A stretch of 64,000 nucleotides of DNA, taken from Photobacterium salinisoli (GTDB lineage: Bacteria > Pseudomonadota > Gammaproteobacteria > Enterobacterales > Vibrionaceae). The stretch lies in the NCBI RefSeq assembly GCF_003614885.1, contig NZ_QZMS01000007.1:1178001-1242000 (forward strand). Reading direction: 5' to 3'. Made by a program: the position numbers and the translations under genes. Shown here piece after piece: positions 19,120 through 28,485 of this stretch (position 1 is its first letter; every line of letters begins with the position of its first letter). The notes beneath the pieces were generated by a model, which worked only from the letters and a program-made list of their open reading frames with translations, was not told the origin of the DNA and did no database searches.

Positions 19120-19815
19120 ATGAAGAATCAGCACGAACCTGAATCCAACCGGCGTCCTCTGGCTGTCAGGGACACGGCTTTAACCAAGCGCATTGCTGTC
19201 TGGTTAAGCCAGAAAAACATCACTCCGAACCAGATATCTCTGATGAGCATAGTTTTTGCCGTCATCGGCCTGGCTGCACTGATGTGCTACAAGAGCTTTG
19301 CATTGAGTGTTCTGTTGCTTGTCGCTGCAGTCTGTATCCAGTTACGGCTTCTGTGTAACCTGTTTGACGGCATGGTGGCTGTTGAAGGCGGTAAGCAAAC
19401 CCCGGCAGGGGAATTATTCAATGACGTGCCAGATCGTATTGCAGACCCTATGTTCATCATCGCCGCAGGCTTAGCAACCCAGTCTGACATCGGTATGACA
19501 CTGGCATGGCTGTGTGCTCTCGTCGCCGTGCTGACCGCTTACGTTCGTGTATTAGGGGTCAGCATGGGCTGCCCGGCCGACTTCCGCGGGCCTATGGCTA
19601 AACAGCACAGAATGGCGCTGCTGACCGTGAGCTTACTTGTCTTGTTCGTCAGTCAGGTGTTTGCCTTGCAGCCAGAGATATTGGCCTACACGCTGGACGC
19701 CGCGCTGGCGATCATGCTGGTAGGATCTGTGATAACGACCTGGCGTCGCCTGGTTGGTATTTATCGCTTTAAAGCAGCAGAGCAGGCTAATAAAGAAAGG
19801 GCTGACTATGAATAG
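19120..19815 (+). CDS. YnbA-like CDP-alcohol phosphatidyltransferase family protein
   Basis: From the ATG at 19120 the protein has 231 residues and several membrane spans. The CDP-alcohol phosphotransferase motif is present as NLFDGMVAVEGG followed by GELFNDVPDRIAD. Compared with the canonical Dxx-DG-xx-AR...G-xxx-D-xxx-D pattern, the first and third Asp are Asn and the Arg is Val. The activity may therefore be altered, or this may be a property of the YnbA subgroup. The next gene is a CdsA-like enzyme whose start overlaps this stop by 8 bases, as in E. coli ynbA-ynbB. Confidence 0.82.
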   Translation: MKNQHEPESNRRPLAVRDTALTKRIAVWLSQKNITPNQISLMSIVFAVIGLAALMCYKSFALSVLLLVAAVCIQLRLLCNLFDGMVAVEGGKQTPAGELFNDVPDRIADPMFIIAAGLATQSDIGMTLAWLCALVAVLTAYVRVLGVSMGCPADFRGPMAKQHRMALLTVSLLVLFVSQVFALQPEILAYTLDAALAIMLVGSVITTWRRLVGIYRFKAAEQANKERADYE

Positions 19816-20740
19816 TATACCTTCCCATTCGCTGTATCTGATGCTTGCCATCATGGCTGTGCTGGTAACAGGAACGCTGGTGTATTTGTGGAAATCGCGC
19901 GCTCACCCTGACAGGGATTACCTTGAGCTGAAACTGCGTATCCGCTCCTGGTGGTGTATGATTGGCATTGTTTTCGTCGTTCTCTATCTGCCGTTGACCT
20001 ATACGCTGTTTTTTGTCGGTTTTCTGAGTTTTATGGCGCTGAAAGAGTTTCTGTCTATCGTGCCGACCCGAATGACAGATCGCCGTGTGATCTTCTGGGC
20101 CTATCTGTCTATTCCCTTTCAGTATTACTGGCTGTCGATTGGCTGGTACGGCATGTTCATCATTTTCATTCCGGTCTATGTGTTCCTGTACCTGCCGATG
20201 GTGATGGTGCTGATTGGCGATACCAAAGGCTTCATCCGCTCCGCCGGTATTATTCACTGGGCCATGATGCTGACCGTGTTTTGTATCAGCCATATGGCCT
20301 ATCTGCTGGTCTTACCAAGCCTGAATCCGGATGCCGGATCGTTGGGAATGCTGCTGTTTCTGCTGGTATTTACCCAGTTTAACGATGTCTGTCAGTACGT
20401 CTGGGGCAAGTCTTTCGGCAAACACAAAATAGTGCCGAAAGTCAGCCCGAACAAAACCTGGGAAGGTTTTATCGGCGGCAGTGCAACCGTGATTCTGGTG
20501 TCGTATTTCGTTGCTCCCTATCTCACGCCACTCACCTCGCTGCAGGGTCTGGTAGCCGGTATGATCATTGCCTTCAGTGGTTTTATCGGAGATTTAGTGA
20601 TTTCTTCGGTGAAACGTGATTTGCAGATTAAAGACACCAGCCAGTTTATTCCGGGACACGGCGGCATTCTGGATCGCATCGACAGCCTGATGTTCACTGC
20701 ACCGCTGTTCTTCCATTACATTTACTATCTCTACTATTGA
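19808..20740 (+). CDS. CdsA-like phosphatidate cytidylyltransferase (YnbB-like)
   Basis: A membrane protein of about 310 residues with eight or so spans. The C-terminal signature SPNKTWEGFIGG plus SSVKRDLQIKDTSQFIPGHGGILDRIDSLMF is the CDP-diglyceride synthase pattern (Prosite-like S-x-[LIVMF]-KR-x4-KD-x-[GSA]-x2-[LIF]-[PG]-x-H-GG-[LIVMF]-x-DR). The ATG at 19808 overlaps the upstream stop, with AAAGGG in front, so translation is coupled. It would make CDP-diacylglycerol for the neighbouring phosphatidyltransferase. Given its context it is probably not the housekeeping cdsA. Confidence 0.9.
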   Translation: MNSIPSHSLYLMLAIMAVLVTGTLVYLWKSRAHPDRDYLELKLRIRSWWCMIGIVFVVLYLPLTYTLFFVGFLSFMALKEFLSIVPTRMTDRRVIFWAYLSIPFQYYWLSIGWYGMFIIFIPVYVFLYLPMVMVLIGDTKGFIRSAGIIHWAMMLTVFCISHMAYLLVLPSLNPDAGSLGMLLFLLVFTQFNDVCQYVWGKSFGKHKIVPKVSPNKTWEGFIGGSATVILVSYFVAPYLTPLTSLQGLVAGMIIAFSGFIGDLVISSVKRDLQIKDTSQFIPGHGGILDRIDSLMFTAPLFFHYIYYLYY

Positions 20741-20747
20741 GGATCCC

Positions 20748-21398
20748 ATGGCTCACGTGCTCAAGGTGTTATTTATCCTCTTTATTGTTAAGCCGCTGGT
20801 ATTTATAGGCCTTGGGCTGAACATCATCCAGCGGCAAAACCTGCCAGCAAATGGCCCGGTTGTGGTAGCCGCGAATCATAACAGCCATTTAGATACACTG
20901 GTGTTACTGGCGCTGTTTCCGATTTCCATTGTCCACAAGGTCCGCCCGGTCGCCGCGGCGGACTACTTTCTGGCCAATAAAGTCGTTGCCTGGCTGTCGC
21001 TGAATGTCATTGGGATTATTCCGCTGAGACGCTCCCCCTCCCCCAGCCAGCGGGAAGCGGTATTACATGAGTGTCATCAGGCATTACAACAAGGGGATAT
21101 TTTGATCATCTTCCCGGAAGGCAGCCGGGGCGAGCCGGAAACCATGAGCGGCATTAAGAAAGGTATTTACCATTTAGTCAAAGATCATGAAGGCTGCCCG
21201 GTCATCCCGGTCGTCATGCGCGGTCTGGGTCGTTCTTTACCCAGAGGCACAGCTATGTTTGTTCCATTTAACTGCGATGTGGTGATTGGTGAGCCGGTTA
21301 GCCATTTTGACGATGCCAATGATTTCGTCGATACCATGCAGGCCCGGTATCATGAGTTGGCCAAACATTGCATTACGCAAACCAATAGCGAAAATTAA
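20748..21398 (+). CDS. 1-acyl-glycerol-3-phosphate acyltransferase-like protein (PlsC family)
   Basis: A 216-residue PlsC-family acyltransferase. The catalytic motif NHNSHLDT (HxxxxD) is at about residue 43 and FPEGSRGEPE is motif III. One N-terminal hydrophobic segment anchors it in the membrane. It starts 7 bases after the CdsA-like gene, so the three genes form an operon running from acylation to CDP activation to head-group exchange. Confidence 0.9.
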   Translation: MAHVLKVLFILFIVKPLVFIGLGLNIIQRQNLPANGPVVVAANHNSHLDTLVLLALFPISIVHKVRPVAAADYFLANKVVAWLSLNVIGIIPLRRSPSPSQREAVLHECHQALQQGDILIIFPEGSRGEPETMSGIKKGIYHLVKDHEGCPVIPVVMRGLGRSLPRGTAMFVPFNCDVVIGEPVSHFDDANDFVDTMQARYHELAKHCITQTNSEN

Positions 21399-21413
21399 GA
21401 GCGGTTCAAAAGC

Positions 21414-21440
21414 AACAAGCCTGTCTCAGACAGGCTTGTT
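21414..21440. terminator. Bidirectional terminator hairpin
   Basis: A 12-bp perfect stem (AACAAGCCTGTC/GACAGGCTTGTT) with a 3-base loop sits between two convergent genes. The T-tracts are short, so termination is likely but not textbook. Confidence 0.65.
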
Positions 21441-21466
21441 ATCAGATCTAAGTTGTCAGCAAAGCA

Positions 21467-22948
21467 TCACGCCGATTGCGGACGCGCTCTGTGACGCTGA
21501 GCAGGTCGCTTGTTGCCACCAGTCGCGTTACCAGCAGGTCTTGAATTGCCCGCTTCAGAGCGTCCAGCACCATTCTTTGGGCTGCGCGACTGATTATCAC
21601 GGGTATTTTGCGCACTATTGCCTGATTTGCCTGCACCGGTTTTACCTGCACCACCCGAATGGCCATTTGTCCGACGCTTTGGCTTTTGCGCCGTATTACC
21701 GCTTGCATTGCTTCTCTCACCCTCAGCATGACCTGAGCGTGGTTTATTCGACTTCGGCTTCTTCGGCTTTTTCGGTTTAATGGGACGCGAGTCCAGCTTT
21801 GAGTCCGGTAACGTATTGCTCGGCTTGAAACCGTCCAGTTCCACACGCGGCAGCAATTGCTGAATTAAACGCTCAATGCCAAACAACTCATCGGCTTCCT
21901 GCGCACACACCAACGAAATCGCTTTACCTGTTTCACCTGCACGGCCTGTACGCCCGATACGGTGAACATAATCTTCCGCCACATTGGGCAGCTCAAAGTT
22001 CACCACTTGTGGTAACTGAGGAATATCGATACCACGTGCAGCAATGTCTGTCGCCACTAATACGCGAATTTTGCCCGATTTAAAATCAGCCAGCGCTTTG
22101 GTTCGTGCGCCCTGACTCTTGTTACCGTGAATGGCTGCAGAAGCCAGCTTCTCTTCAGACAAAAATGCTGCCAGGCGGTTTGCGCCGTGTTTAGTACGGG
22201 TAAACACCAACACCTGCTGCCAGTCGCCATCTTTGATCAGCTTGACCAGCATAGGCGCTTTCTTCTTCACATCGGCCGGATAGATACACTGCTCAACCGT
22301 TCTTGCCGTTGAATTCGCGGTATTGACAGAAATTTCAACAGGGTTGTTTACCAGACCTTTCGCCAGGGTGCGAATTTCTTCAGAAAACGTTGCTGAAAAC
22401 AGCAGGTTCTGACGTTTCGCAGGAAGCAATTTCAGAATTTTTTGAATATCGCGGATGAACCCCATATCAAGCATACGGTCGGCTTCATCCAAAACCAAAA
22501 CTTCCAGCTGATCAAATTTCACTGCATTTTGGTTATATAAATCCATCAGTCGCCCTGGTGTTGCCACCAGAATATCTGCGCCTTTGCGCAAGCGCAGCAT
22601 CTGCGGATTAATTTTGACCCCACCAAACACCACAGCACTGCTCAACGGCAGATGACGGCTGTAGACGGACACACTTTCCTGTACCTGTGCTGCCAGCTCG
22701 CGTGTCGGCGTTAAGATAAGCGCACGCACTTGGTTGCTGCGAACCTGTGGCCCCTGATAAAGACGCTCAAGAATCGGTAATGTAAAGCCAGCGGTTTTAC
22801 CTGTTCCCGTCTGAGCTGCAGCCATGACGTCTTTTCCATCTAACACAGCAGGAATCGCCTGTGCTTGAATTGGTGAGGGAGTGTCGTATCCTTTTTCTTG
22901 AATAGCTTTCAGGATTGGCGCAGAAAGACCTGTTGAGGCAAAACCCAT
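21467..22948 (-). CDS. rhlE: DEAD-box ATP-dependent RNA helicase RhlE
   Basis: A 493-residue helicase with the motifs in order: Q motif [14 protein letters not shown], motif [11 protein letters not shown], motif [15 protein letters not shown], motif [11 protein letters not shown], motif [12 protein letters not shown]. From about residue 385 the chain becomes a basic, Lys/Arg/Gly/Ser/Asn-rich disordered tail ([17 protein letters not shown] onward), typical of RhlE and able to bind RNA. It unwinds short RNA duplexes in ribosome assembly and mRNA turnover. Confidence 0.93.
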   Translation of the reverse strand: MGFASTGLSAPILKAIQEKGYDTPSPIQAQAIPAVLDGKDVMAAAQTGTGKTAGFTLPILERLYQGPQVRSNQVRALILTPTRELAAQVQESVSVYSRHLPLSSAVVFGGVKINPQMLRLRKGADILVATPGRLMDLYNQNAVKFDQLEVLVLDEADRMLDMGFIRDIQKILKLLPAKRQNLLFSATFSEEIRTLAKGLVNNPVEISVNTANSTARTVEQCIYPADVKKKAPMLVKLIKDGDWQQVLVFTRTKHGANRLAAFLSEEKLASAAIHGNKSQGARTKALADFKSGKIRVLVATDIAARGIDIPQLPQVVNFELPNVAEDYVHRIGRTGRAGETGKAISLVCAQEADELFGIERLIQQLLPRVELDGFKPSNTLPDSKLDSRPIKPKKPKKPKSNKPRSGHAEGERSNASGNTAQKPKRRTNGHSGGAGKTGAGKSGNSAQNTRDNQSRSPKNGAGRSEAGNSRPAGNATGGNKRPAQRHRARPQSA

Positions 22949-23292
22949 ATATGATTCTCAATTGTTAATGATGTGAATGTTCGCCTAACTCTCTGACGGC
23001 GAAAAGTCCGACATTCTGAGGCTTTCACTCCCGGGTAGCAACCTATAATTGTGATTTGTTTGGTTTCAGGTTGAGAGAAGAGAGTCTGGACAGATACATA
23101 GTCGCGATGAGAACCCGCGATAACTTGTCAGACGTTCATCAGAAAATCAGGAAAGATCAATAGCCAGAACGAAACATGGGTGCCATTTCTTCAGCCTGTT
23201 AATAGTGAAGAAACAGCACCTTCAAACCCAATAAATCACACACATTGCGAGCAATATCTATGAGATCAAACTGAGCCTTATCCTCTTCATTG
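22949..23292. other. Intergenic region between rhlE and a chemoreceptor gene
   Basis: This interval presumably carries the rhlE promoter and leader. I find no gene, repeat or clear hairpin in it. Confidence 0.5.
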
Positions 23293-24603
23293 CTATAGCT
23301 GTTTGGTAAAACTGCCAACCGCCATATCCACTTTCTCAGCCCCTTTCCGAATATCACTCATCATTTGCCCAGCTTTGTTTGACAAAGAGAGTGTTTCAGA
23401 TGCCTGAGACAGACTCTGTTCAATCAAATGAACGGCATTCCCTGTTAGCGTTAAATTCTCTGAGACCACAGCAACAATTTCTTCTGTGGTCTGGCTTGTC
23501 CTTGAGGCTAGTTGACGGACTTCATCAGCAACAACAGCAAAACCGCGGCCCTGTTCACCAGCCCGGGCCGCTTCAATTGCAGCATTCAGCGCCAGAAGGT
23601 TAGTTTGCGCCGCTATCCCATCAATACTGCTAACCAACTCGTTAATTTTCTGAGATTGCTCATACAGTGCTTGAATACCTGTATTCGCTTTTTCCATCAC
23701 TTTTGTTAACTCTTCCATTTTCTCTATGGTTGAATCAATCACTTGTTTGCCTTGCGTCGTCTGCTGACCTGTCTCTGTCGAGACTTCATGAGCAATGTCA
23801 GCGGCTTCCGCAATCGCAATCTCACGGTTAATCTGGTCAGTAATTACAGTAGCAAATTTGACTACTTTATATAACTCACCATGGGCGTTATAGATGGGGT
23901 TGTAAGACGCTTCTAACCAAACGACATTCCCATAACTGTCGATACGTTTAAACCGGTCAGAGACAAACTCTCCTTGTCCCAACCTTTGCCAAAACGCGCG
24001 ATATTCAGGAGAGTTGGCCTCTGAACTCTCACAGAAAATGCGATGATGCTGCCCGACAATTTTCGTTTTTTCATAGCCCATAGACGTCAGAAAATTACTG
24101 TTAGCATCAATAATAATCCCGTCTAAGGTGAACTCGATAACTGCCGTAGAACGGTTCAACGCATTAATAAGATCTTCTTGCTCCCGCGACATTGTAATAG
24201 TTCTGGTAAGCTCTGAGGCATAAATAACAATATGCTTAATGCCGCCACTCGCAGACGAAATGGGCTGAAGAATCGCCCTCAACCAGGCTTCTTCACCATT
24301 TCCTTTTAAAATTTGCAATGCACCATTCCAGTGCTTTCCCTGCCTGATTGCATCAGACATCAAATGAAAGTGACGGGTATTCCGCGCCTGCATAGGAACT
24401 AAATCCGCAATATGCTTACCTTCAATCGCTTCCAGCGATATCAAAATTTCTTTTCTAAACAATGCATTAGAGGATATTATATTCCCACCCTCGTCAAGAG
24501 TCAGTCGAAGCATGTCAGACTCTATACTTTCTTTAACTTGCGCTAATGCATATAACTCAGCTTTCAGCTCTTGGTTTTCTCGCTTCATTTTGTTGAAAAA
24601 CAT
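23293..24603 (-). CDS. Soluble PAS-domain methyl-accepting chemotaxis protein
   Basis: A 436-residue receptor without membrane spans. Residues 1-30 form a short coiled coil. Two PAS domains follow (about 35-150 and 155-270; the second contains [20 protein letters not shown] and a PAC-like [22 protein letters not shown]). The signalling hairpin has [34 protein letters not shown]. Two PAS domains with a short signalling domain suggest a cytoplasmic redox or energy sensor. No heme-binding residue can be assigned by eye. Confidence 0.9.
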   Translation of the reverse strand: MFFNKMKRENQELKAELYALAQVKESIESDMLRLTLDEGGNIISSNALFRKEILISLEAIEGKHIADLVPMQARNTRHFHLMSDAIRQGKHWNGALQILKGNGEEAWLRAILQPISSASGGIKHIVIYASELTRTITMSREQEDLINALNRSTAVIEFTLDGIIIDANSNFLTSMGYEKTKIVGQHHRIFCESSEANSPEYRAFWQRLGQGEFVSDRFKRIDSYGNVVWLEASYNPIYNAHGELYKVVKFATVITDQINREIAIAEAADIAHEVSTETGQQTTQGKQVIDSTIEKMEELTKVMEKANTGIQALYEQSQKINELVSSIDGIAAQTNLLALNAAIEAARAGEQGRGFAVVADEVRQLASRTSQTTEEIVAVVSENLTLTGNAVHLIEQSLSQASETLSLSNKAGQMMSDIRKGAEKVDMAVGSFTKQL

Positions 24604-24672
24604 ATGACTGCCCTGCGAATCTTGTTACGTGTGAGTGAAGTGAAACTAGGGATGACTATGCAACCGTCATTT

Positions 24673-25041
24673 TTATTCATCCGGATGAATACCGAGCTCT
24701 TTTTGTTTTTTCTTGCTTAGCCCTAATGACACAATACGGTATGACTCTTTGAGGTAATATCTTAATGCTTCATCTTTTGTTTTGGCAGTATCCATCTGCT
24801 GAATCCATTTCATCCCCCGCGAAGCCAGATAGGGCGCGGGTCTGAATCCAGGCTCATCTTTTAAGATATTAAAATTGAGCTCAGAGGCTTTGAATGTAAA
24901 TGCTGGCTCGCCCGGTTTTGCCCAGCCACCAATGGCAAAAACTTTCCCCCCCACTTTCCAGACATGAGCGCCTCCCCACTGAACTACGTATGTCGTTGCG
25001 GGTAAAGAGCGGCAAAATGCATTGTATTCCTCATATGTCAC
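24673..25041 (-). CDS. MmcQ/YjbR family protein
   Basis: A 122-residue protein of the MmcQ/YjbR family (CyaY-like fold, double-wing DNA-binding suggestion). Characteristic pieces are GGAHVWKVGGKVFAIGGW, FKASELNFNIL and GMKWIQQMD, with the basic tail SKKKQKELGI. The start is a GTG with AAGGA 8 bases upstream. The cellular role of the family is not established. Confidence 0.85.
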   Translation of the reverse strand: MTYEEYNAFCRSLPATTYVVQWGGAHVWKVGGKVFAIGGWAKPGEPAFTFKASELNFNILKDEPGFRPAPYLASRGMKWIQQMDTAKTKDEALRYYLKESYRIVSLGLSKKKQKELGIHPDE

Positions 25042-25126
25042 AGTCAGATTCCTTCTTATGATTCACAAATGGCGCACCGTGCATGTCCCTAGCCCGCCAC
25101 TCAAGATACTCAATAACTGCTTACCT

Positions 25127-25648
25127 TTAAAACATATAACCCAACCAATCTACATACCCGTGCTCCCAGCGTTTACCGCTGATGGGCTTAATAAACAGAT
25201 CATCAAGGTGTTCAAAGGCTACACCGAAATTTTTATGCTCATGCAATCTCAGCCAGGCACTTGGCGCATGAATCTGCCTGAATCCATTATCAATGTAAAA
25301 CTTCGTCAGATCCGAGACTAAAATAATGAAGTCGACATCCCGATTCTTCGAATATTCGCTTAGCTCAGACAACATAGCAGACCCGATACCCTGCCTCTGA
25401 TGTGTTTTGGCTACGCAAAAATCAATAACACCAAGCACCTTATATGTGCAGTTGCCAACCCCAATAACCCGATAGTCCAGCCCCAGATAGCCTACTAACC
25501 TGCCATCTTTGTATTCCAGCGCCCGCATATGAGGTAGCTGTTTGTAATAGGACCGGGTGACTTGATGATCGGGAAATGCATTATTCCGGAGCGCAGTTAT
25601 CGCTCCATGCTCATCGCTTGTGACGTCTAACTCAGGTTTGATGTTCAC
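25127..25648 (-). CDS. GNAT-family N-acetyltransferase
   Basis: A GNAT enzyme of about 173 residues. The acetyl-CoA loop is KTHQRQGIGSAMLSEL (Q/RxxGxG/A), preceded by the beta-4 strand VLGVIDFCVA and followed by FYIDNGFRQI. I prefer the GTG at 25648, with GAGAG 8 bases upstream, over the TTG at 25663. The substrate is unknown; relatives are often annotated as aminoglycoside or amine acetyltransferases without proof. Confidence 0.82.
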   Translation of the reverse strand: MNIKPELDVTSDEHGAITALRNNAFPDHQVTRSYYKQLPHMRALEYKDGRLVGYLGLDYRVIGVGNCTYKVLGVIDFCVAKTHQRQGIGSAMLSELSEYSKNRDVDFIILVSDLTKFYIDNGFRQIHAPSAWLRLHEHKNFGVAFEHLDDLFIKPISGKRWEHGYVDWLGYMF

Positions 25649-25740
25649 TGTTTTTTCTCTCAAAGAGTGGCGGTCATGGTCATTATGTTACAAGCACAGA
25701 GATTTTTGGTCGGTTTATCTGAACGTTAGGACAGTATTCG

Positions 25741-25772
25741 CAAAAAAAAACGCCTCCGCGAATGCGGAGGCG
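25741..25772 (-). terminator. Rho-independent terminator of the aminotransferase cluster
   Basis: Stem CGCCTCCGC/GCGGAGGCG with a 4-base loop, followed on the minus strand by nine T. It lies 45 bases after the aminotransferase stop. Confidence 0.93.
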
Positions 25773-25817
25773 GTGCTCAATGGAACAACCATCTCATCAA
25801 AAACTATTTTACACAGA

Positions 25818-27080
25818 TTACTTTTTATAGTGCTCGTACACTTTATTAAACGCAGCGGCGAATTTTTCCATGTGCTGCTCAGAATAAACAGGATGGGTAT
25901 GGAAAACGATCGAGCTGTCTCCCAGTTGTCTGGCCGCCTGACAGTCCGTTAAGGTGTAATCCATCTGCCTGTGGGCCGGATCGTTAAATGGGTAGTTATT
26001 CGTGCCAAATCCATTTTGTTTCTGGAAGGCATCTTCATTGTAAACTTCTGGCCAGGGTACCGGATAACCAGGTACCCCCTCGGCATCAATAGCTTTGGTA
26101 AATGTCTTGATGTCGCAGGTGAGCTGGCTCATATCAAGGACAAAAGGCGCCCACCAGAAGGCGTTACCATGCGTTTCATCATCAACCGGTGCATGCTTTA
26201 CCAAAGGGTGTTCCTTCAGTAACACGCTCAGATAGCGCCCGTTGCGAATTCGCTGTTCTAATGCAGTTGCCTTAAAGCGAGAGAGTTCCCTGATGCCAAT
26301 GGCAGACTGAATTTCTGTCATCCTGTAGTTAAAACCAACCTGAGTATGGATGTAAGGCAGTTTCTGTGAGATTTCAAACAAACCCAGCCTTTTTTCTACG
26401 TCGTAACCGTGATCGCGGAACGAGCGGCATTTCCAGACCAGATCTTCTGAGTTGACATACACAGCACCGCCTTCCCCGCCTGTTGTAATGTGCTTGCTCT
26501 GACAAAAACTGAAGCAGCCGGCATCACCAATGGTGCCCAGGTAAGCCCCTTTGTATTTGGCGCCCAATGCCTGAGCACAATCTTCAATGACCTTTAAGTC
26601 ATGTCTTCTGGCGATGGCCATGATAGCGTCCATATCGGTTGGCACCCCGAATGTATGTACGACCACAATGGCTTTAGTTTTCTCGCTGATTTTGCTCTCT
26701 ACCGACTTGGGGTCAAGCGTATGCGTATGATCAACATCGGCAAATACAGGCAGTGCTCCCGCCTGCAGAATCGAAAATGCGGTCGCAATAAAGGTATAGG
26801 ACTGGCAGATCACTTCATCACCTGAACCAATACCCAGTGCGGAAAAAGCCGTATGTAAGGCTGACGTACCATTGGTGGTGGTCACGACATAGCCATCACC
26901 TAGATAGGCCGCTAAGTCCTTTTCAAAAGCCATTCCACGTTTACCGGTCCAATAGTTAATTTCACCGGTTTTTAAAATGGCTTCAATATCATCCATTACA
27001 GTCAAATCCAAGCTGGGCCAGGCCGGTAATGGTTCTGAAATAACAGGGCTACCGCCCAGAATCGCGAGTTTATTCATCAT
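25818..27080 (-). CDS. DegT/DnrJ/EryC1/StrS-family PLP aminotransferase
   Basis: A PLP enzyme of about 420 residues of the sugar/cyclitol aminotransferase family. It starts MMNKLAILGGSPV, as in the scyllo-inosose aminotransferase/AHBA synthase branch. Motifs are TTNGTSALHTAFSALGIGSGDEVI (phosphate binding), VIEDCAQALGAKYKG (Asp to the pyridine N) and SFCQSKHITTGGEGGAV, where the Lys is the Schiff-base residue. ATG-ATG at 27080 follows GCAGGA. It is 10 bases downstream of a FAD oxidoreductase, so an oxidised hydroxyl could be its substrate. The actual compound is unknown. Confidence 0.88.
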   Translation of the reverse strand: MMNKLAILGGSPVISEPLPAWPSLDLTVMDDIEAILKTGEINYWTGKRGMAFEKDLAAYLGDGYVVTTTNGTSALHTAFSALGIGSGDEVICQSYTFIATAFSILQAGALPVFADVDHTHTLDPKSVESKISEKTKAIVVVHTFGVPTDMDAIMAIARRHDLKVIEDCAQALGAKYKGAYLGTIGDAGCFSFCQSKHITTGGEGGAVYVNSEDLVWKCRSFRDHGYDVEKRLGLFEISQKLPYIHTQVGFNYRMTEIQSAIGIRELSRFKATALEQRIRNGRYLSVLLKEHPLVKHAPVDDETHGNAFWWAPFVLDMSQLTCDIKTFTKAIDAEGVPGYPVPWPEVYNEDAFQKQNGFGTNNYPFNDPAHRQMDYTLTDCQAARQLGDSSIVFHTHPVYSEQHMEKFAAAFNKVYEHYKK

Positions 27081-27090
27081 TTTTTCCTGC

Positions 27091-28449
27091 TTAAATATGT
27101 GATGCAAGCCAACGGGACAGTGAACATATGGTCAAGGCTGGATTCGCAATGCCCAAACGAGGAAAAGCACCCGGTCCAATGGCATACACACCCGGCATAG
27201 CCGTTAATTCCAAGTCGTCTGTTAAAGCAATATCGCCGGTTCCGCCAATAGGGTGCGTACAGCTCTCATGTTCGTACGAGCCATAAGGAAAGATAAATCG
27301 CGTATAGACATTTGACTGCTCTGCCTCACTCAGTGCTGCCAGTGCCTGCTCTATCTCGGTACTTTCTGTCGAACCAAAAAACCTGCCGGCTTGTTCTGTG
27401 GGTGTGTCAAACAACGGTACTAATTCTGTACCTAACTGCTCACTGGCAAATTCAACAATGCGTCTGGCTACACGGTTGTAGTTTTCAATCCCTGCCTCTG
27501 AATGATGTGACTTAATGTCCAACCATGTCTGCCCCTGACTGTAGTGACAATGGAGCTGGCTGAATTCAGACTGATCTGGGTTTTGCTCAATCACTGCCAT
27601 CAGCAACAAAATGCGATCTCCGCTGTCGAGATTCGGTCGCTCCACCACAAAGATGTTGGTATTCAGATCATGATGCTCGCTGAAACCATGCCACAACATT
27701 TCATGGCGGTATTCAGCAATGCGTTCACCCTGTTCAACTTTCACGGCGATACCAATACAGTAATGATCGGTCACCTGTGCTGTTGTGGACTTTTCCAGCG
27801 ATGTGGAAATAATCTTGTTATTCACCAGCGCCGATGCCGACAAAATACATTTATCGAACGGTAATGGATTCACTGTGCGCCCGTCCTGATCAATCAGAAA
27901 AAAGCCTTCCGGTTTCTTTTCCACTTTGGCGATCGTCGCTCTTTCAATTTGAATCACCCCATCCCTGATAAAGGGTTCAAGCTGATATAAAGGACTGTAT
28001 GACGAAAATGTCGCATTCTCGCCGACAACCGCAGCCTGAGGCGCATGAATCAGAGGCATGTCAACCTGTTGTTGTCTGGTCATTTCTGGGTATTTACCGA
28101 TAAATTCCTTCTGCAACTGGCGATACAAGCCTGATGGGCCATTTAAGCGCTGCTGCCAAACCTCAGACCAGCTTGCCAGTGCCTGTGGTTCAAGCGGCAG
28201 CATGACCCCGTGGTAACACAGCGAACGCCCTCCCAAACGCTCACTGATTCCACCGATAGCCCAATGTTCATCCGCCGACCAATACACTTTCTTTTCATCG
28301 CCATTCAAAACTCGGGTATCGAAATGCACATGTTCTTTACGCAAATCCGGTCCGGCTTCATAAACCACAATCTTGTTGCCCTGAATGGCGGAATAAAGCG
28401 CAAATTCAAGACCAGACAGTCCCCCTCCGACTACACAAAACGTCGACAT
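27091..28449 (-). CDS. FAD-dependent oxidoreductase with GMC-like C-terminus
   Basis: A 452-residue flavoprotein. The Rossmann dinucleotide fold is at the extreme N-terminus (VVGGGLSGLEFALYSAIQGNKIVVYEAG). The C-terminus SCTHPIGGTGDI...MPGVYAIGPGAFPRLGIANPALTICSLS resembles the FAD-closing segment of GMC alcohol oxidases. It is shorter than classical GMC enzymes. A GGAGAGG Shine-Dalgarno precedes the ATG. Its neighbours suggest that it oxidises an alcohol to a ketone or aldehyde for the aminotransferase. Confidence 0.8.
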   Translation of the reverse strand: MSTFCVVGGGLSGLEFALYSAIQGNKIVVYEAGPDLRKEHVHFDTRVLNGDEKKVYWSADEHWAIGGISERLGGRSLCYHGVMLPLEPQALASWSEVWQQRLNGPSGLYRQLQKEFIGKYPEMTRQQQVDMPLIHAPQAAVVGENATFSSYSPLYQLEPFIRDGVIQIERATIAKVEKKPEGFFLIDQDGRTVNPLPFDKCILSASALVNNKIISTSLEKSTTAQVTDHYCIGIAVKVEQGERIAEYRHEMLWHGFSEHHDLNTNIFVVERPNLDSGDRILLLMAVIEQNPDQSEFSQLHCHYSQGQTWLDIKSHHSEAGIENYNRVARRIVEFASEQLGTELVPLFDTPTEQAGRFFGSTESTEIEQALAALSEAEQSNVYTRFIFPYGSYEHESCTHPIGGTGDIALTDDLELTAMPGVYAIGPGAFPRLGIANPALTICSLSRWLASHI

Positions 28450-28485
28450 TTCCTCTCCTTTTTTAAATTCCCTTTCGGGTGAAAA

